Positions 9,534-21,639 are shown, numbered from the stretch's first letter. The stretch: DNA of 64,000 nucleotides from Cryptomeria japonica (GCF_030272615.1 NC_081405.1:648743420-648807419); one strand, 5' to 3'. Notes: generated by a model from the sequence alone, not told the origin. Numbers and translations: made by a program.

Positions 9534-11179
9534 CTATAGCTCCACAATGGTGGTCCCTATCCTCGCCTCCTCCAAAATCCTCTCCACCTCCTCTCCCTCC
9601 CTCCGCAAATCATCCACCTTTGTCATAGCCATCTGCAGGCTCTCTATCAAATCATCAACCTTCCATTGTAACCTCCCCACCTCTGCCTGCAGACTCTCCC
9701 CTCTCACCCTCTCCACCTGCAACTTGTCCTCCAGTGAGTGTACTCTCACTTTGGAAGAATCCCTCTCTTGCAGGATCCTGTCAAGATATGCCTGAGAAAC
9801 TCTACCAACACCCTCCACTCTAGTGTCTTGTGCGTGTATATTAGGAATATCCATCATCACTGCCTCATCTCCTCCACCCTCCCCCTCCTCTATTTCCTGC
9901 CCTATCACTGCTACAGCCACCTATATCTATGCTAGAATGACCACCTGCAGCCCTCTCCCTCGTACTACCCCCTCCTCTTTCTCACAGCACCCCTGCCTCC
10001 TCCTGCCAAGGCTCTATCTCTAGGAACATCCTCCTCCCCTCCGACTATCTCATCCACAACTAAATGTACCTCATCATCCTCCAAAACCACTGGAATGGTC
10101 AACTGCACTAGTAGGTGCGCCTCCCACCATCTCCTGTATCCCCTTGTGGTGCCAGGATCCTCTCTTGTACACCTCTATTCATCCTAAACCAAGTAAGCTA
10201 CAATCAAAAAACTAGTCCTCCCCGCCAATGGACTCACTGTCTACCCTCACAACCCCACCTCTCGTATAATCCTCAGATATAATAGTATATCTCCCACTAT
10301 ATCTTGTACCTCTTTGAACTGTTGCACTACCCTATATGGTGGGTAGTACTCCACAACATTTACTGACCTCCCAAAAATCCACATGTCCACACTTGCCCAA
10401 TGCAGTTGCCAATCTCCCCTCCACTGCTCGCTGTCCCAAAATGGCCACCATGTAAACTAAATAAGCTCATAAAAAATGTGGCACCAAAGCCATATATTCC
10501 CTATCCGTGTGTAGTAAAGAATGCCCCTACATTGATCTATGTAAGGTCGTTGAGGTCGCCTGTCTTGTACCCCGAGCACCCGAGTCACTACAATGTGCTC
10601 CCATGCCCATGCATGCAGTAAAGTAACACTTGTTGATAGACTTACATTATCTTTGTATACAAAAAGATGCATATCGTGATATAATTGAGAAAGCATCACT
10701 GCTGCCTAGGCATACTCTATGCATTCATGTATCACATAATATACACACCTACTCCACCCAATAGTAAATCCATGCCCTCCCAGATCATGCATCACCTGTC
10801 CCCTTAGAAATCCAAACATCATAAGTACCAAGCGAGGAATATGGCGGATCTCCCTCGCTCTCCTTAAATGCATCTGTCTCCTATCCATCATAGGTAGTGC
10901 GTCCCACTCACAAACCTCTCAAAGATAGAAGTCTATCATGTTCAACCTGTACTTGGGAATCACACTATGAATGGGGATCTTCAAGATCCTCCATACATCT
11001 AATAGTGTCATAGTGGCCTCTCCTATAGGTAGATGGAAGGTACAGGTCCTACTATCTCACCTCTCTACCAATGCAATCATCATGGCAGTGTGCGCTCTGA
11101 TCCTCGGGCATTGGCCGACAAAATCCAATCCTACGATGTTCAATATCTCCAACTCACCTACCCCCAACTTCCTATAAAT
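9534..11179 (-). pseudogene. Antisense PMD (plant mobile domain) plus coiled-coil ORF in Tat copy 1
   Basis: On the strand opposite to pol, one frame runs from about 11179 to 10300 with stops but no visible frameshift. It carries plant mobile domain (aminotransferase-like, PF10536-type) signatures: ALVER-stop-DSR, TCTFHLPIGEATMTLLDV near 11040, TLLHAWAWEH near 10600 and VNVVEYYPPYRVVQQF near 10350. The stop in ALVER*DSR is TGA where the family has Trp. After an acidic, Gly-rich linker, another frame (9920-9534) encodes a heptad-rich helix such as YLDRILQERDSSKVRVHSLE, a likely coiled coil. PMD proteins of plants act in nuclear gene and transposon silencing (MAIN/MAIL1), and PMD genes are known to travel with transposable elements. 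The role here is unknown. The copy 2 homologue lies at 43018-44823. Confidence 0.75.
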
Positions 11180-12178
11180 CCTCATTGTCATCGACTAGTG
11201 CTCCCTCGATATCAATGGCCCTAAATCCGCCTGCATTCACGCAAACCACTTTATTATCCTTTGTCGTTCTTCTTAGCCCTCCCCTTATCCTATTCCCGAG
11301 GCATACATGGTAACCCCTAAGCCACTTGCTATAGCTTTGCTCATCAATTTCTTCATCGTTCAAACCTCCCTAGCGCTCTCATTGTTTCATCTTGTGCTCA
11401 TGCCAAAGACATGGTGCTCGTGCTATGCACTAGTTGCACGCACCAAAAAAACCCTGACCTAGGACCTACCCCTAATCAGCGTGGGTGCTCACACCGTGCG
11501 CCCCTTTCCCCCCCCAAATCTAAACCCTAACCTAGACAAGCACGGGGCTCATGCCACGTGCATATGCCTACCCCAAAACCCTCTCAGACCCCTATTCCCC
11601 CACGTGCACTGGCGTTATTTGCCAACGCTCACGCTAACCTAGCGACGAGCCTAAAGAAACAACGATCAGCGCATTCGCCTTGCTTAACCTTAAGCCTAAT
11701 TCTAGCCCTAAATTCTACCCTAAACCTATAAAATCATAAATAAGACTCAGGGTACGTATTGGTGGACCATACTACACGGGCCTCTCATGACAGCGAACCC
11801 TCTCTACACATTTTTTGTGTGTCAGAATGCAGTCCATCTCTCCTTTTGCTTTCTAAGCTCTGATTTTCTCCAATGCTTATGTTTGACAATGACCCTTCAT
11901 TGAGCCTCGTGTGGCTTATATGGGCCCCCCTCGCAAGCCCACCCCTTCATCTTCTCCCTCCTTTTATCTCTTCTTGTATTTCCTCACTCATTCCTTCCTT
12001 TATTTCTCATTCAATCATTATTGTCCCTCCTTCCTTCTTCTTTTTGATATTTCTCCGCTAATTTTTCCAAAAAAAAATCTGAAAAAAATCTCGAGGGGCC
12101 ATATGCCACCCGCGCTTTACGTCCGGGCATAGTCTTTCTTCTATCGTTTACACTTCCCCAAATTATGCAATGACAAAA
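11180..12178 (+). other. Tat copy 1 spacer between PMD ORF and 3' LTR
   Basis: GC-richer sequence with many CCCTAA/CCTAACC-like and GCGCTCACGC-like words (11400-11700), and pyrimidine-rich DNA at 11930-12050. The block ending GGGGCCATATGCCACCCGC near 12096-12114 matches copy 2 in reverse complement near 42150, which ties this stretch to the element. An ORF at 11172-11363 (-) lies upstream of the PMD frame but has no copy 2 support, so I do not call it a gene. Confidence 0.5.
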
Positions 12179-13440
12179 TTCAGACACTAATTAATTATTT
12201 TAATTAATTTAACTATCCCACATAATTAATTTATTTAATTATTTTAATCCTTATCCTTCTCAATATTAATTAAATTTAATCTAATTAATATTGTCACTAT
12301 AGTCCAATGATTGATTTATTTAATAAATCAATTTTCCTTTCTTCTTCTAAGGCAATCAAAATTAATTCTTCATAATTCCCCCCTTTTTATTAATTAGCCT
12401 CAATTAATTAATTAATCCTTGTGATTCCTACAAATCACCTTTTTCTAATCAATCATTAGTCTAATTAATTCTTCTAGAAACTCTCTTAATCCTACTTAGC
12501 ATTATTCCTCAATTTTTAATTACCTCCACTCATTCTCTCTCCTAGTAAAATCCTCCTACAAATCCCACTTGCTCAAATCCCACCTAATCGCTCTTCTAAT
12601 TTCTTCTAATCTCTTTTCTAATGGGTTGCTAGTGCCTAATCCCCATAATTAGCCACAAAGTCAACCCCTAGCCCTTCTAGGCTAGATCTCCTTATCCTCT
12701 CATCCAACCACTTTCCTTAAATGCCCTTCTCACATTTCTCTATGCATCCCCCCATCAAACTACCTTCCTTAAATGCTCTTTTCCTAAGTGAATGTGAGAT
12801 TTTCAAAAATCTCACATTCCTCTATGTATCCCTTCACCCAAGGAATTTTTAATTCCTTTTTATTCTTCAAATCCCCATGCTCCCTTTTTGGAGAATTTTT
12901 TAAATCCTTCTTCCCATCATCCAAGGAACTTTTTTTCAGTCCTTTTGTCTTTCCCGAGTGCATTAGGAAGCCTTCCCAATGAACCTTGAGGAGTATGGAG
13001 ACAAGAAATGCCTTTATGGCATTTCTCTTGGATCCCACACTTGTCATATCAGCGTTTCTTGATCCATGTGTGGGCTCACATGCAATCTTGGCCCTCCATT
13101 TATCCTCACTTTTTTCTATAAATTGGGGACTCCACCCCTTCATTAAATATCTCCAAGTTTAGTAAATTTATGCTGCCATTTTGAGTCCAAAAGAATCCAT
13201 CCAAGCAACTATAGAAAAATTTCCACCCATCCATCACTTAGTGATTTTAATGTCCATCTTGCATATCCATTCCATCTTCAACCTATTTATCTCATCATCC
13301 TTTTGATTAACCTTGTGCACATTTTGAGAGCCACCACATTCAATCAAGGAGGACATAAAATCAGGTTGGAAAAGGGGCACTATGTCAACCCCATCCCACT
13401 CAATCCGAAGAGGAAGGTAAAGGTGAAGGTATAACTTGGT
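12179..13440 (+). repeat. 3' LTR of Tat copy 1 (approximate)
   Basis: The start is set by alignment to copy 2, where a purine tract (AAGAGGGGCAAAA, minus strand) is followed by TGTAGAGTCC. Here the matching point near 12179 reads TTCAGACAC, so the terminal TG is lost. AT-rich TTAATTAATT blocks follow. The shared phrase ACAAGAAATGCCTTTATG lies near 13001. A TATA-like CTATAAATTGGGGACT near 13116 is probably the element promoter, matched by CATAAATTGTGGTCTC in copy 2. The 3' end is not defined, because no second LTR of this copy exists to compare with. Confidence 0.55.
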
Positions 13441-13499
13441 TATTTGATTGATTGTGTGCTTTGTTATTCATCTCCTTGCATTTTAACTATGTTATTTCC

Positions 13500-13730
13500 T
13501 TCCATCCCTTTCACCTTGCTTCAAATAGAAACTATAGCCTTTGCATTATTCTCATGTTCCTTCACCTCATCCGAAGTGTAAGGACCATTTGTCGTTGTAG
13601 TGTACTCAATCAAAATAATTTCTCATGTTCCACTCAACAAAGATTCCAAATAATATTCCATCCTTTCCTTCCAATAAGATTAATTTATGCCATCAAACTT
13701 TGATGCTTTATAATTGACTTCCTACGCCAT
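13500..13730 (-). pseudogene. Copia gag N-terminal fragment
   Basis: On the minus strand, an ATG at 13728-13730 opens a frame with gag-like words of Ty1/copia: KASKFDGIN, SYWKERMEYYLESL, then TSDEVKEHENNAKAIVSI. Gag forms the particle shell. The frame has stops at codon 3, after FDGIN, after SLLSGT and after AIVSI, so it is dead. It lies just downstream of a primer-binding site and LTR on the same strand. Homology fades below about 13500, where the Tat copy 1 LTR begins, so the copia element is truncated there. Confidence 0.65.
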
Positions 13731-13770
13731 TTTGGATCTTCGTCAAGTATTTAAGATTCTCTAAGAGGAA

Positions 13771-13787
13771 CCAAGTTTTGATACCAA
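13771..13787 (-). other. Copia primer-binding site
   Basis: The minus strand reads TTGGTATCAAAACTTGG, a variant of the initiator-Met tRNA primer site (TGGTATCAGAGC) used by plant LTR elements. It lies two bases from the inferred LTR end and 41 bp before the gag ATG. Confidence 0.65.
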
Positions 13788-13788
13788 T

Positions 13789-15400
13789 TGTTGAACACAC
13801 CACAAGACTGAGAGAGTGGGGTGAATTAGTCCAGACCTTAAAATATGTTATTTTTTATCTATCAAACTTTAATTCATAATTAACTTATTACTGCAATTAA
13901 GGAACATGAAATAATAAAGCACAATAAACACATGAACACCAAATTTATGTGTAAAAATCAAAATAGGAAAATACCACTATGATAATCACACTCACAATAT
14001 GAATAAATGATTAAAATATTTTAGGCTCAAGGCTAAAGAGCTCACTGCACCTTATAGGACTTGCAAGACTAAGGCACGCAACCTTAGGGTAAGATACAAA
14101 GGTCTATACAAGCTACCAAAAGGAACACACCTCTTTTGATAGGTATAAATAAAAAATAACTTGAAATGAACAAGATCCCCTAATCATGAAATTATCCTTG
14201 AACCATTGTGTCAAGCAACCAATATCATGTCAAACACATCTAATATCAATCACTGTCTTAGAACACTATCACACTAAATATATCATCATCAATACTCTTC
14301 ACAAAGTGACATTCACATCAAATCTACTTGCATATCATTCACATCTACTTCAAATAAATTCATGCATATTCCATACCTTAACTCATATATGTGCACATCT
14401 ATATATACAAGATTATTTATGAAAAAGGTCAACTAGGTTAGCCATAGATAGAATAAACAACATTACATAAATTAAGCCACCCAGACCATTAATACCAAAT
14501 GCAGTCCACTCCAAGAGATAAAGAGAACCCAAACACATCACAACACATCCTCCAAAGTTGATTCTAATGAACTACACATACTAGAACATCCACCAAAGTC
14601 ATTATCAATTGTAATGTATAGAACAACAAAAAAACACATTAACCAATTGGCCCAAATACAATCTCTAATGGAAAATACACAATGCAGATCTACACACACC
14701 ATGGTGAGAGCCATATCAACATACAAGCTCAACCTTTAATGCATATCTAGACCAAAAAGGCATGTTCCAAATAAGATAAACACCACCTCAACTAGATTGA
14801 ATCCAAACTAGTTGCCAACACTAAACACTAAACAACATAACCTCACTTGTCGATCCATCTATCACTATAAAATTGAACAAGAACACTGCATAAACCAAAT
14901 GAACGTGTCCTCCAAGCAAAAATGGTTGAATTCATACATCAGAGAACTGCAAAGAATTCTTCAAACCGATTCTGAAAGACATCTCACTTTCAAAAACAAC
15001 AACAACTAACTCTACCATCTAACTAATAGAAGACCTGTAAACTTGATAGTGCAATATACATAGTTCATAAACATTATATCTAGAACCATAATCCATAATC
15101 TTATCTAAATAGAGGAATACACAGAATTCTTCCATTGGGGAATTAATTACTTTTTCTTGCATATAAATATTGTTTCCTACATATTGAAACTTCCACTACA
15201 CTAACCTTCTTAAAACACCTCAACATTATCACTAGACCACTCAACAATATCCAAACACTCACTTCCAAACCATCTACAACACATAGTGACATTAATGACA
15301 AAACTAGATAGGTTGACATCAAAGACAACACAACTCATCAATAACTCAAGTTTCCAACATGGATCACCTACACAAGTGCAACTCTAATATATGTAAGTGA
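13789..15400 (-). repeat. Copia 5' LTR, minus strand (outer end approximate)
   Basis: In plus orientation the LTR terminus is TGTTGAACACACCACAAG at 13789, followed by GTGGGGTGAATTAGTCC, a phrase common near the ends of plant copia LTRs. AT-rich sequence without a credible ORF follows. The other terminus was not identified, and 15400 is a guess based on the loss of any LTR-like character. No second LTR copy was found in the window. Confidence 0.45.
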
Positions 15401-16565
15401 AAATTCTAGCAAAAAAATGAATAGTTTTCGAATTCAGCCACCATCATTTTTTATAACCAAAGATGCACAAAGATGATTTTTTTTCAGGAACACTTTTAGG
15501 AATTTTTTTTAGATTATGAAGATTTATTTCTCCTTGATCAAATCCTTCATAAACTAACTTTCTGCGTATGAGTGAAAGATGAAAGTTATTAAACAATCAT
15601 GTGATGGCCCTAGTATGATGTTGCTAGTAGACAAATGTAGAATATATTATTGTTTAAGCTCTTAGACATATTTTTTCTTGAATTCTATCATGATTTGAAT
15701 TGATTGAGTTAATTTCCTTAAATACGTCATTGAATCCATTTAAATTAATATACACATTGTTGGCTTTCAATGAGTAGCGAATTGCTTGGCAAGGTGAGAA
15801 ATTATTTGGTATACAAATTATTGATCTTTTAAATTTATATATAAAAATTGAGGGATATCTATTCAAATAAGAAAAATTAGACTCTAACCTCATCACATAT
15901 TAAATATCCATCCTTTCCCCATAACAAGAATATATATTAAATAGGATTTTTTATGAACTGAAACATATGATAGTTTAATCATTTATAAAATTAAAAAAAT
16001 AATGAATAAAATAAAAATAATGATTACTCAAATTAAAAAGTCAAATATTTAACCAATTTTACTTTAAATATATACATATTGTTTGTAATACCAAGGCCAT
16101 TTCCAATACATAACTATAAAAACTCGTCATTTTACATATTCAAACATTTTAAAACCATATTCAAAATGAGCAAGAGAAAGAGAGAAAGAGTATCATTGAA
16201 ATGATATCTACACTGTCACGAACATGAAGCTTTCTAATTACAAAAGGTCTGGCAATATGTGACTAAGATGCATGATAGATTCAGTTTACTATGAGAATAT
16301 TCAATGAGCTAGCATACCAGTATACTAATGCATGGTATATCTACTGTTCATATCAATCAGTTGATAAACATATTATAAATAAGGTAAATTAACTAAAGTA
16401 ATACATTTACACATATTACCTGTCAATGACAATCAATGTTATTTATCTTGACATTTTACAAGATGGATGAAACACTAACTAGAAGAGAAGTCCATACATT
16501 AAATTGCACGGATTACTTTTGCAGCATACTATATTCAATTACAAATATATCTACTAATAACAACT
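15400..16565. other. AT-rich intergenic DNA downstream of the GDSL gene
   Basis: No ORF, repeat family or RNA gene that I can support. The stretch just below 16566 must hold the 3' UTR and polyadenylation region of the GDSL gene. An AATAAA-like word was not assigned with confidence, because the DNA is A/T-rich throughout. Confidence 0.5.
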
Positions 16566-18316
16566 TTAAAGAAGTTGAGGAATATCTGTAGTTAAAAATA
16601 CACTAGAAATGTTTTGATATGCCTTCTGAGTAAGGTGGAGAGAATCAAAGAAGAGATATTTGGAAGCATCAGGACATGTAAAGGGAGTGAATTTGTTGCA
16701 CAGCAATATAGTTTCTATGGTGCCCGTTCCACAGCAACCCCTTGCAACAACCTCTAAGCCTGACATGTAAAATAGCAATGCAAGATTAGACATTATTCTA
16801 GCTATATGTTAATATAGTAAAACTTATAGACATAAGTACATTTGGATTGTTATTGATCATGAGAATGCAAAATACCATATTTCTGAGGATTTGCAATGAA
16901 CTCGGAAATCAGTTTGTTGTAATCGTAAGAAACAATTTGAAGCCCAGATAAAGAAGTTTTGAGTCCATCAATCACGGCATTTAATCCTGAATTGAATACA
17001 GATGCAGCCTCGTTTATCTCTTCGTCACATGCTCCCTTGTTCCAAAGGCTTGTAAGCGTTCTCTCTATTGGTAAACATCCCAATGGTGGAACGTTAATCA
17101 AAGCAATTCTAAAGGCACCCAGATTGTATAATTCCTGCAAAAATTAGACTCAGAATTCACTGCATCTATACTTGGAAACTACTAAATTCAAAAGAGTAGA
17201 AACAAGTTATAACCATACCTTGATATAAACTGCATATATATCCAAGAGGAAATCTGTATACTCTTGAACGGTGAACTGAAGTCGACGAATTGGGAATAGG
17301 AAGTAGTTGGCAGCGAAATCATTGGTGCCTATCGAAATGAAAAATATTGCCTCTTTAATTATGGTGGTGGCCTGTTCCTCACCCACCAATCCTGCTATTC
17401 TCTTTTTATACTCTTTAAAATACTCAATTTGTTTCCAAACTGGTATCACCTCCTGCATTATACAAATCCCTCTTATAAGAATGTGATAGGAAAAAGCTGA
17501 AAACATGCATAAATTAGCTGCACATCCATTGTCCTGTGAAACATTATAATATGTTTATGTCTGTTACCAATAAATGGGCAGTGAGATTGTCTAAGCCAGA
17601 ACCAGAAGATGCAAAACAGACACCAGTTAGCAAGTCCTGGGCCTTGAGCTTAGGGTCCAAATATGGAGGCAAGAATTCCTTGACTCCAAGACCTTCAACT
17701 GAAATGAAATGGTAGAATCATAAGTATCATGAAATTTGAAAATGGACGATCAAAAATCAAATCAAAGTAAATAAACAACCACCTTCCAACTAATAATATC
17801 AATTTAAATTCACAAACAACAATAATTCTGACATGATAAGGTAAAGTTTTAAACTCTTGCAAGACCAAATTATTTCTCTTCTCAAAGGCAATATGTAATT
17901 CACATTTATGAGCTAATACTGACCACAAGCTCTGCAGTGCAACAAACATATAATAGCTAGGACTTTCAAATTTATTGTCAAGTTATAAGAACAACATGCA
18001 GTTACGGAATATAGTGGTTACCAAAGTAGTCAGACATGAGCTTTCCATTGGATAACCTTCCTGTGGCAATGTGATCTTTGAAATCTCTTCCATATGGAGG
18101 AAAATCACCAACGACAAGCGTACAAATAAAATCATTATTCCCTGTATCTCCATAGGAGTCTCCAAACATAAAAACAGCAGGCACTGTCTGTCCTCCAACC
18201 AACAAAAAGTAATCACATTTCTGAGCTATTGTGATGATCAAACTAAAAAGTACATAGCGCAAAACCAGAGATTCTGCCCTTAATTTCATTACTGGTTTAT
18301 GTGACATTGAAGGCAT
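16566..18316 (-). CDS. GDSL esterase/lipase, five exons, apparently intact
   Basis: A plant GDSL-family serine hydrolase, secreted and acting on ester or lipid substrates; the exact substrate is unknown. Exons on the minus strand are 18316-18022, 17698-17568, 17452-17219, 17134-16876 and 16759-16566. All introns are GT-AG (84-323 bp), phases fit, and TAA is at 16566-16568. From the ATG at 18316 the protein is 370 aa, close to the usual 350-370. ATGs at 18307 and 18289 give 367 or 361 aa and are also possible given the TATA position. The hydrophobic LVLRYVLFSLIITIAQ near residue 20 is a likely signal peptide. Block I is VFMFGDSYGDTGNN with the nucleophile Ser. The oxyanion Gly lies in GVCFASSGSGLD, the Asn block is ISIGTNDFAANYF, and the C-terminal DSLHLT supplies Asp and His. 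No stop or frameshift is present, unlike everything around it, so this is probably a working host gene. Confidence 0.95.
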
Positions 18317-18342
18317 GAAAGATTTAGCTTCCACAAGGTTTT

Positions 18343-18352
18343 CTTTTATATA
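18343..18352 (-). promoter_or_regulatory. TATA box of the GDSL gene
   Basis: The minus strand reads TATATAAAAG, 27 bp before the first in-frame ATG (18316). With a usual 25-35 bp spacing, transcription would start near 18310-18320, which favours the ATG at 18307 or 18289 as the real start. The assignment rests on motif and position only. Confidence 0.6.
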
Positions 18353-18764
18353 CTGTCTTTTATCTAACAGAAGGCAAATTCATGATAGAATGGGTGACAA
18401 ATTTAAGCGAGCAAGGAAGAGGATGTGGATATGGATACTGTAGAATTTTGAACCTGACCTATCCTCTCTGAACCAACTGATTAGCAAACAATAACAGCAA
18501 AAAGAAGAAAACACCAATAACTTGACGATTCTCTTTATCAAGATTGGTAAAGCTTACAATTCAAGTGCCCAGCAAAAACACAAAACACTTTTGATAAGAC
18601 TTGGGAGAGGCAAAAAGCTAAAACATTGCGAGGCACTCATTTAGATAAGATTTTGCAAGATAAATTATTGCACACCACACAAAATTAGCGAATGACATGC
18701 GGATAAGAGAGACTTTGGATATGCTAAAACAAACTTCATATTTCTCCTTACGTCTCTGATATCA

Positions 18765-19260
18765 ATGTAATACAAGTGAAAATGAGGATGGAAAATGATG
18801 GGTGAATCGGTCCAAAGTCCACATAAAATTGTGTTCTTTTACACTCAAACAAGTTGTTAATATAAAAAAAAACCATTGTATGGAGAGCTTCCAAAAATAA
18901 ATCGGAATCAGTATAAAGAGTTATCAAAAATAATTAAAGTCATTTGTAAAAATCCGAGGGCTTAAATCATACACACTAAATTTTAATTTCTATATTTAAA
19001 AGTGTTAAAACATTCAAAGTTGACTGACATTCTCTAGACTTGATATGTTGCTTAATGTGTGTGATTTAAGACTGACTATCAAAAAAAAATCTGATTTTGA
19101 ATTTCTAAATTCCTAGACGTGCCTTTAATCTTAAGTCTCCTTTATGCTCATTGTGTATATATGGAGCTAAAACTGTTCATTCTGTAACTCCTTTGAAGGT
19201 CACCATTGTGAAGTTCACTTTTTGGAGCTCTTCTCAATCTCACTTTCCGAAGCTCTTCCT
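18765..19260 (-). repeat. Probable copia LTR next to the RNase H fragment
   Basis: On the minus strand this stretch follows a copia RNase H end (19543-19265). It terminates with TTGTATTACA, directly followed by TTGATATCAGAGAC at about 18763-18750, which resembles a primer-binding site. GGGTGAATCGGTCC near 18799 is like the copia LTR phrase near 13818. A pol end, an LTR and a primer site in that order suggest a tandem or recombined copia, or chance similarity of the primer-site motif. No gag follows before the GDSL promoter. Confidence 0.35.
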
Positions 19261-19310
19261 GATCTTACTTTTTGAATCTTCCAAGCTTACTTTTAAGAGC
19301 TTTTGAAAGA
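19214..19310. repeat. 25-bp tandem repeat at the copia pol end
   Basis: About three to four degenerate units of the form CACTTTTTGGAGCTCTTCTC, with later units CACTTTCCGAAGCTCTTCCT and TACTTTTTGAATC, lie head to tail. They overlap the last codons of the copia fragment and its trailer. Confidence 0.7.
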
Positions 19311-19543
19311 TCCATAGCTACAGAAGCTGCAATTATATCCATGGTGCGCTGCTCAAAACTATCCTTTGTGAGTGGCTTCCTGAAAATGTGTACAAGCTGG
19401 TACTCAAATTTGCAATACGGAACTTTGATTTCTCCATGTTGGGTCAGCTCCTTTATGAAATGATACCTGATATCTATGTGGCTGCTTTGTCTATAGAGGA
19501 TAGAATCAAAGCAGTATATAGAGGATAGAATCGTAGCAGTCAA
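19265..19543 (-). pseudogene. Copia RNase H C-terminal fragment
   Basis: The minus-strand frame contains SSHIDIRYHFIKEL, then GEIKVPYCK, then the typical copia closing phrase RKPLTKDSFEQ. It is the end of the RNase H domain of a Ty1/copia polyprotein, with the rest missing. The Phe-Thr of the common IFTKPL is changed (IFRKPL). A 24-bp duplication (GATTCTATCCTCTATA twice on the minus strand, about 19480-19530) sits at its upstream edge, so the local copy has been rearranged as well as truncated. Confidence 0.8.
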
Positions 19544-19559
19544 AGTAATCTTAATCAGT

Positions 19560-21639
19560 AAACTGGTTTTGGATGTGATTATGTGTATCTTTTTTGCATT
19601 GATGTTTCATATCATGTTCTTTGATCCATCTTCAGAATGAAAGAGAGTGTCAAAAGATGTTAAAAAATATTTTCACATGACATTCTCTTTCATTCGGGTG
19701 ATCGATCGCAGAGTGTGATCCAAAACATCGATTCCAAAAAGATGCACACAATCAAATCCAGAAACAGCTTACTGATTCAGTTATGAATTGTGGAAATTTG
19801 ATCAAATCAAAGTAATCTTTCTAATGAATATAATATTGAATATATTTATAGTGGAGATAGATTTTTTAGTGATTTTGAAGCTCTCTATTCTACACAAATA
19901 AAAATATAATAAAATAGATATTAAAAATTAAAAATTAAAATCCTCGAGGCATTAATGAGTTTTAATTTTAACAAAAAACTTAATTGAGGAGTATAAAAAA
20001 AAGATATATATGATACCAAATACACCTATATTTGAATTATCACCAATTAATGGGGTTCGAAAGGTTAATATTCTTGTCAATTTGAGGATAGAGGTAATTT
20101 AGAGAGCACCTCAGCTCAAATGGGCAAAACTTAACTTGGATGGAGCCTCTAGAGGCAATCTAAATCTAGCACTCATCTTAGTACTTCCCATTCCTCTATG
20201 CATTATAGGACCTTTATTGTGGTTAATTAATATTGAGTTCAATATTATGAGTTTTATTCCTCTTTATTACATCATCACATTTTTGTTTAGGCCCTTATTT
20301 CTAGGTGTTCCCTTTATCTTTTTATCTTGATTTATCTTTTATTCTACCTCAATTTCAACTTCCAAAACATATTTTGCATATCTATACATCATATTTTGAG
20401 TCATCGAGTTGGAATTTGCATTAGAACCATATTATCTTGCATCCCTAAAAATTCAAGATAAAAATTTCAACACCAGGATGGTCATACCCACTTGGTCTCG
20501 CACATTTTGCTCCAAATTTTGGGAGGATAATAAGGTAGTCCTACCCTATCCAAATATAGCCCTGTGTGAAAATACACTAAATTTGTGTTAGCCTAAAGGT
20601 GGTTTTAATTAAATGAAATCGCTATACATGTCATCCTCCTCAATTCATTTCAGCATATAAATCATCTCATCTCATGCTAACTTTATCATCCAATTCATGA
20701 GCAATTCTTCTTCCTGAAGAGCAGATCTGGTTCAAGGAGCAGCAAACTACATCAAGGCATCTTCATGTTATAATTTAATTATGATTTCATTTGATTTATC
20801 AAGTAATTGCATCAATGCATGGAGAACTTATCCTAAGAGAATTGCATGAACTATTGAAGGTATAATCATCAAGCATTTTAATTTGAGATCTAGCCTTTCA
20901 TTCAAAAGATGGGCCTTTCTAATTCAATTCAAGTTCAATTTCTATTTCAAATAAGGTTAATTCCAACTTGGGGTAGCTTGACCTAGGCAAACCACTATCC
21001 ACAAAACCCTTTTTTTCCTCTTTTATGTAGCTATAGGTACCCAATGGAGCTATGAAGCCCAAAAAAACATTACGAAACTAATAAATGTATGTTCTCAAAA
21101 TTTTGACCTAATTTCTTATGATCGGGGTGGTTGGGATGCCCCTGTCTAGGACTAAGCCATTCAAAGCACCCATGTCCCCAGAACTTTTTCACTAGATTTT
21201 GTAGACAAATTCTAAGAAAATCTCAAGGTGTAGAATTCCAAACAGACTCTTATACTCAGAAGACCAAGGTATTCTGGGTATCCTAGTCCCAGAGATCCAT
21301 CTCTAGATTGTAGATACAAGTACACAGTCAAATTTCCTATCTATTTTTATGTCTATTACAGAATATCAGTATTTTTATCAATCAATTGAAGCATTCTAAG
21401 CTCTCATTTACATCATACTTTAATCTTAGTTTCACATTTCTTCAACATATCTTCATAGTTTCATTCACTTTTCAACTAAGCAAAAGGAATAGAAACCCTA
21501 GAAATATCATTTGACTCACTTCTACAAGAGTTAGTCAAATAGGATCACTCGTTTAGGTGATTTTGTATTCTAATGTTTGTATGAAAATGGATCTTTGCCT
21601 TAGTCCTGCTCGATTCTAATTTTATCCATTACAAGTACT
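19560..21639. other. Non-coding DNA
   Basis: No credible ORF. Short reading frames near 20136-20330 and 20409-20591 lack any recognisable motif and have no homologue in the window. The sequence is AT-rich without an obvious tandem structure. Confidence 0.5.

Larger units (their letters stand above)
4365..13440 (+). mobile_element. Tat-lineage Ty3/gypsy retrotransposon, copy 1, 5'-truncated
   Basis: Homology to the second copy (minus strand, about 34000-55571) starts near 4365, inside reverse transcriptase, so gag, protease and the 5' LTR are missing. The order is reverse transcriptase, RNase H, a second archaeal-like RNase H, integrase (ending at 7210), about 2.3 kb of non-coding DNA, an antisense PMD ORF (9534-11179), then the 3' LTR from about 12179. 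The second RNase H (YFDSYCTQNGSGTGILLI, then CTNNIAEYEALI) is the hallmark of plant Tat elements. The 3' limit is uncertain, because a copia fragment abuts it near 13440-13500. Confidence 0.85.

Noticed and set aside
9738-10023. Plus-strand Pro/Ser-rich ORFs
   Set aside because: Complement of the Gly/Glu-rich linker of the antisense PMD ORF. The minus frame has a homologue in copy 2, the plus frames do not.
11172-11363. Minus-strand ORF as the N-terminus of the PMD protein
   Set aside because: Different frame from the PMD part and no counterpart in copy 2.
20136-20330. 64-codon ORF with hydrophobic segments
   Set aside because: No homologue, no codon-use signal, in AT-rich DNA.
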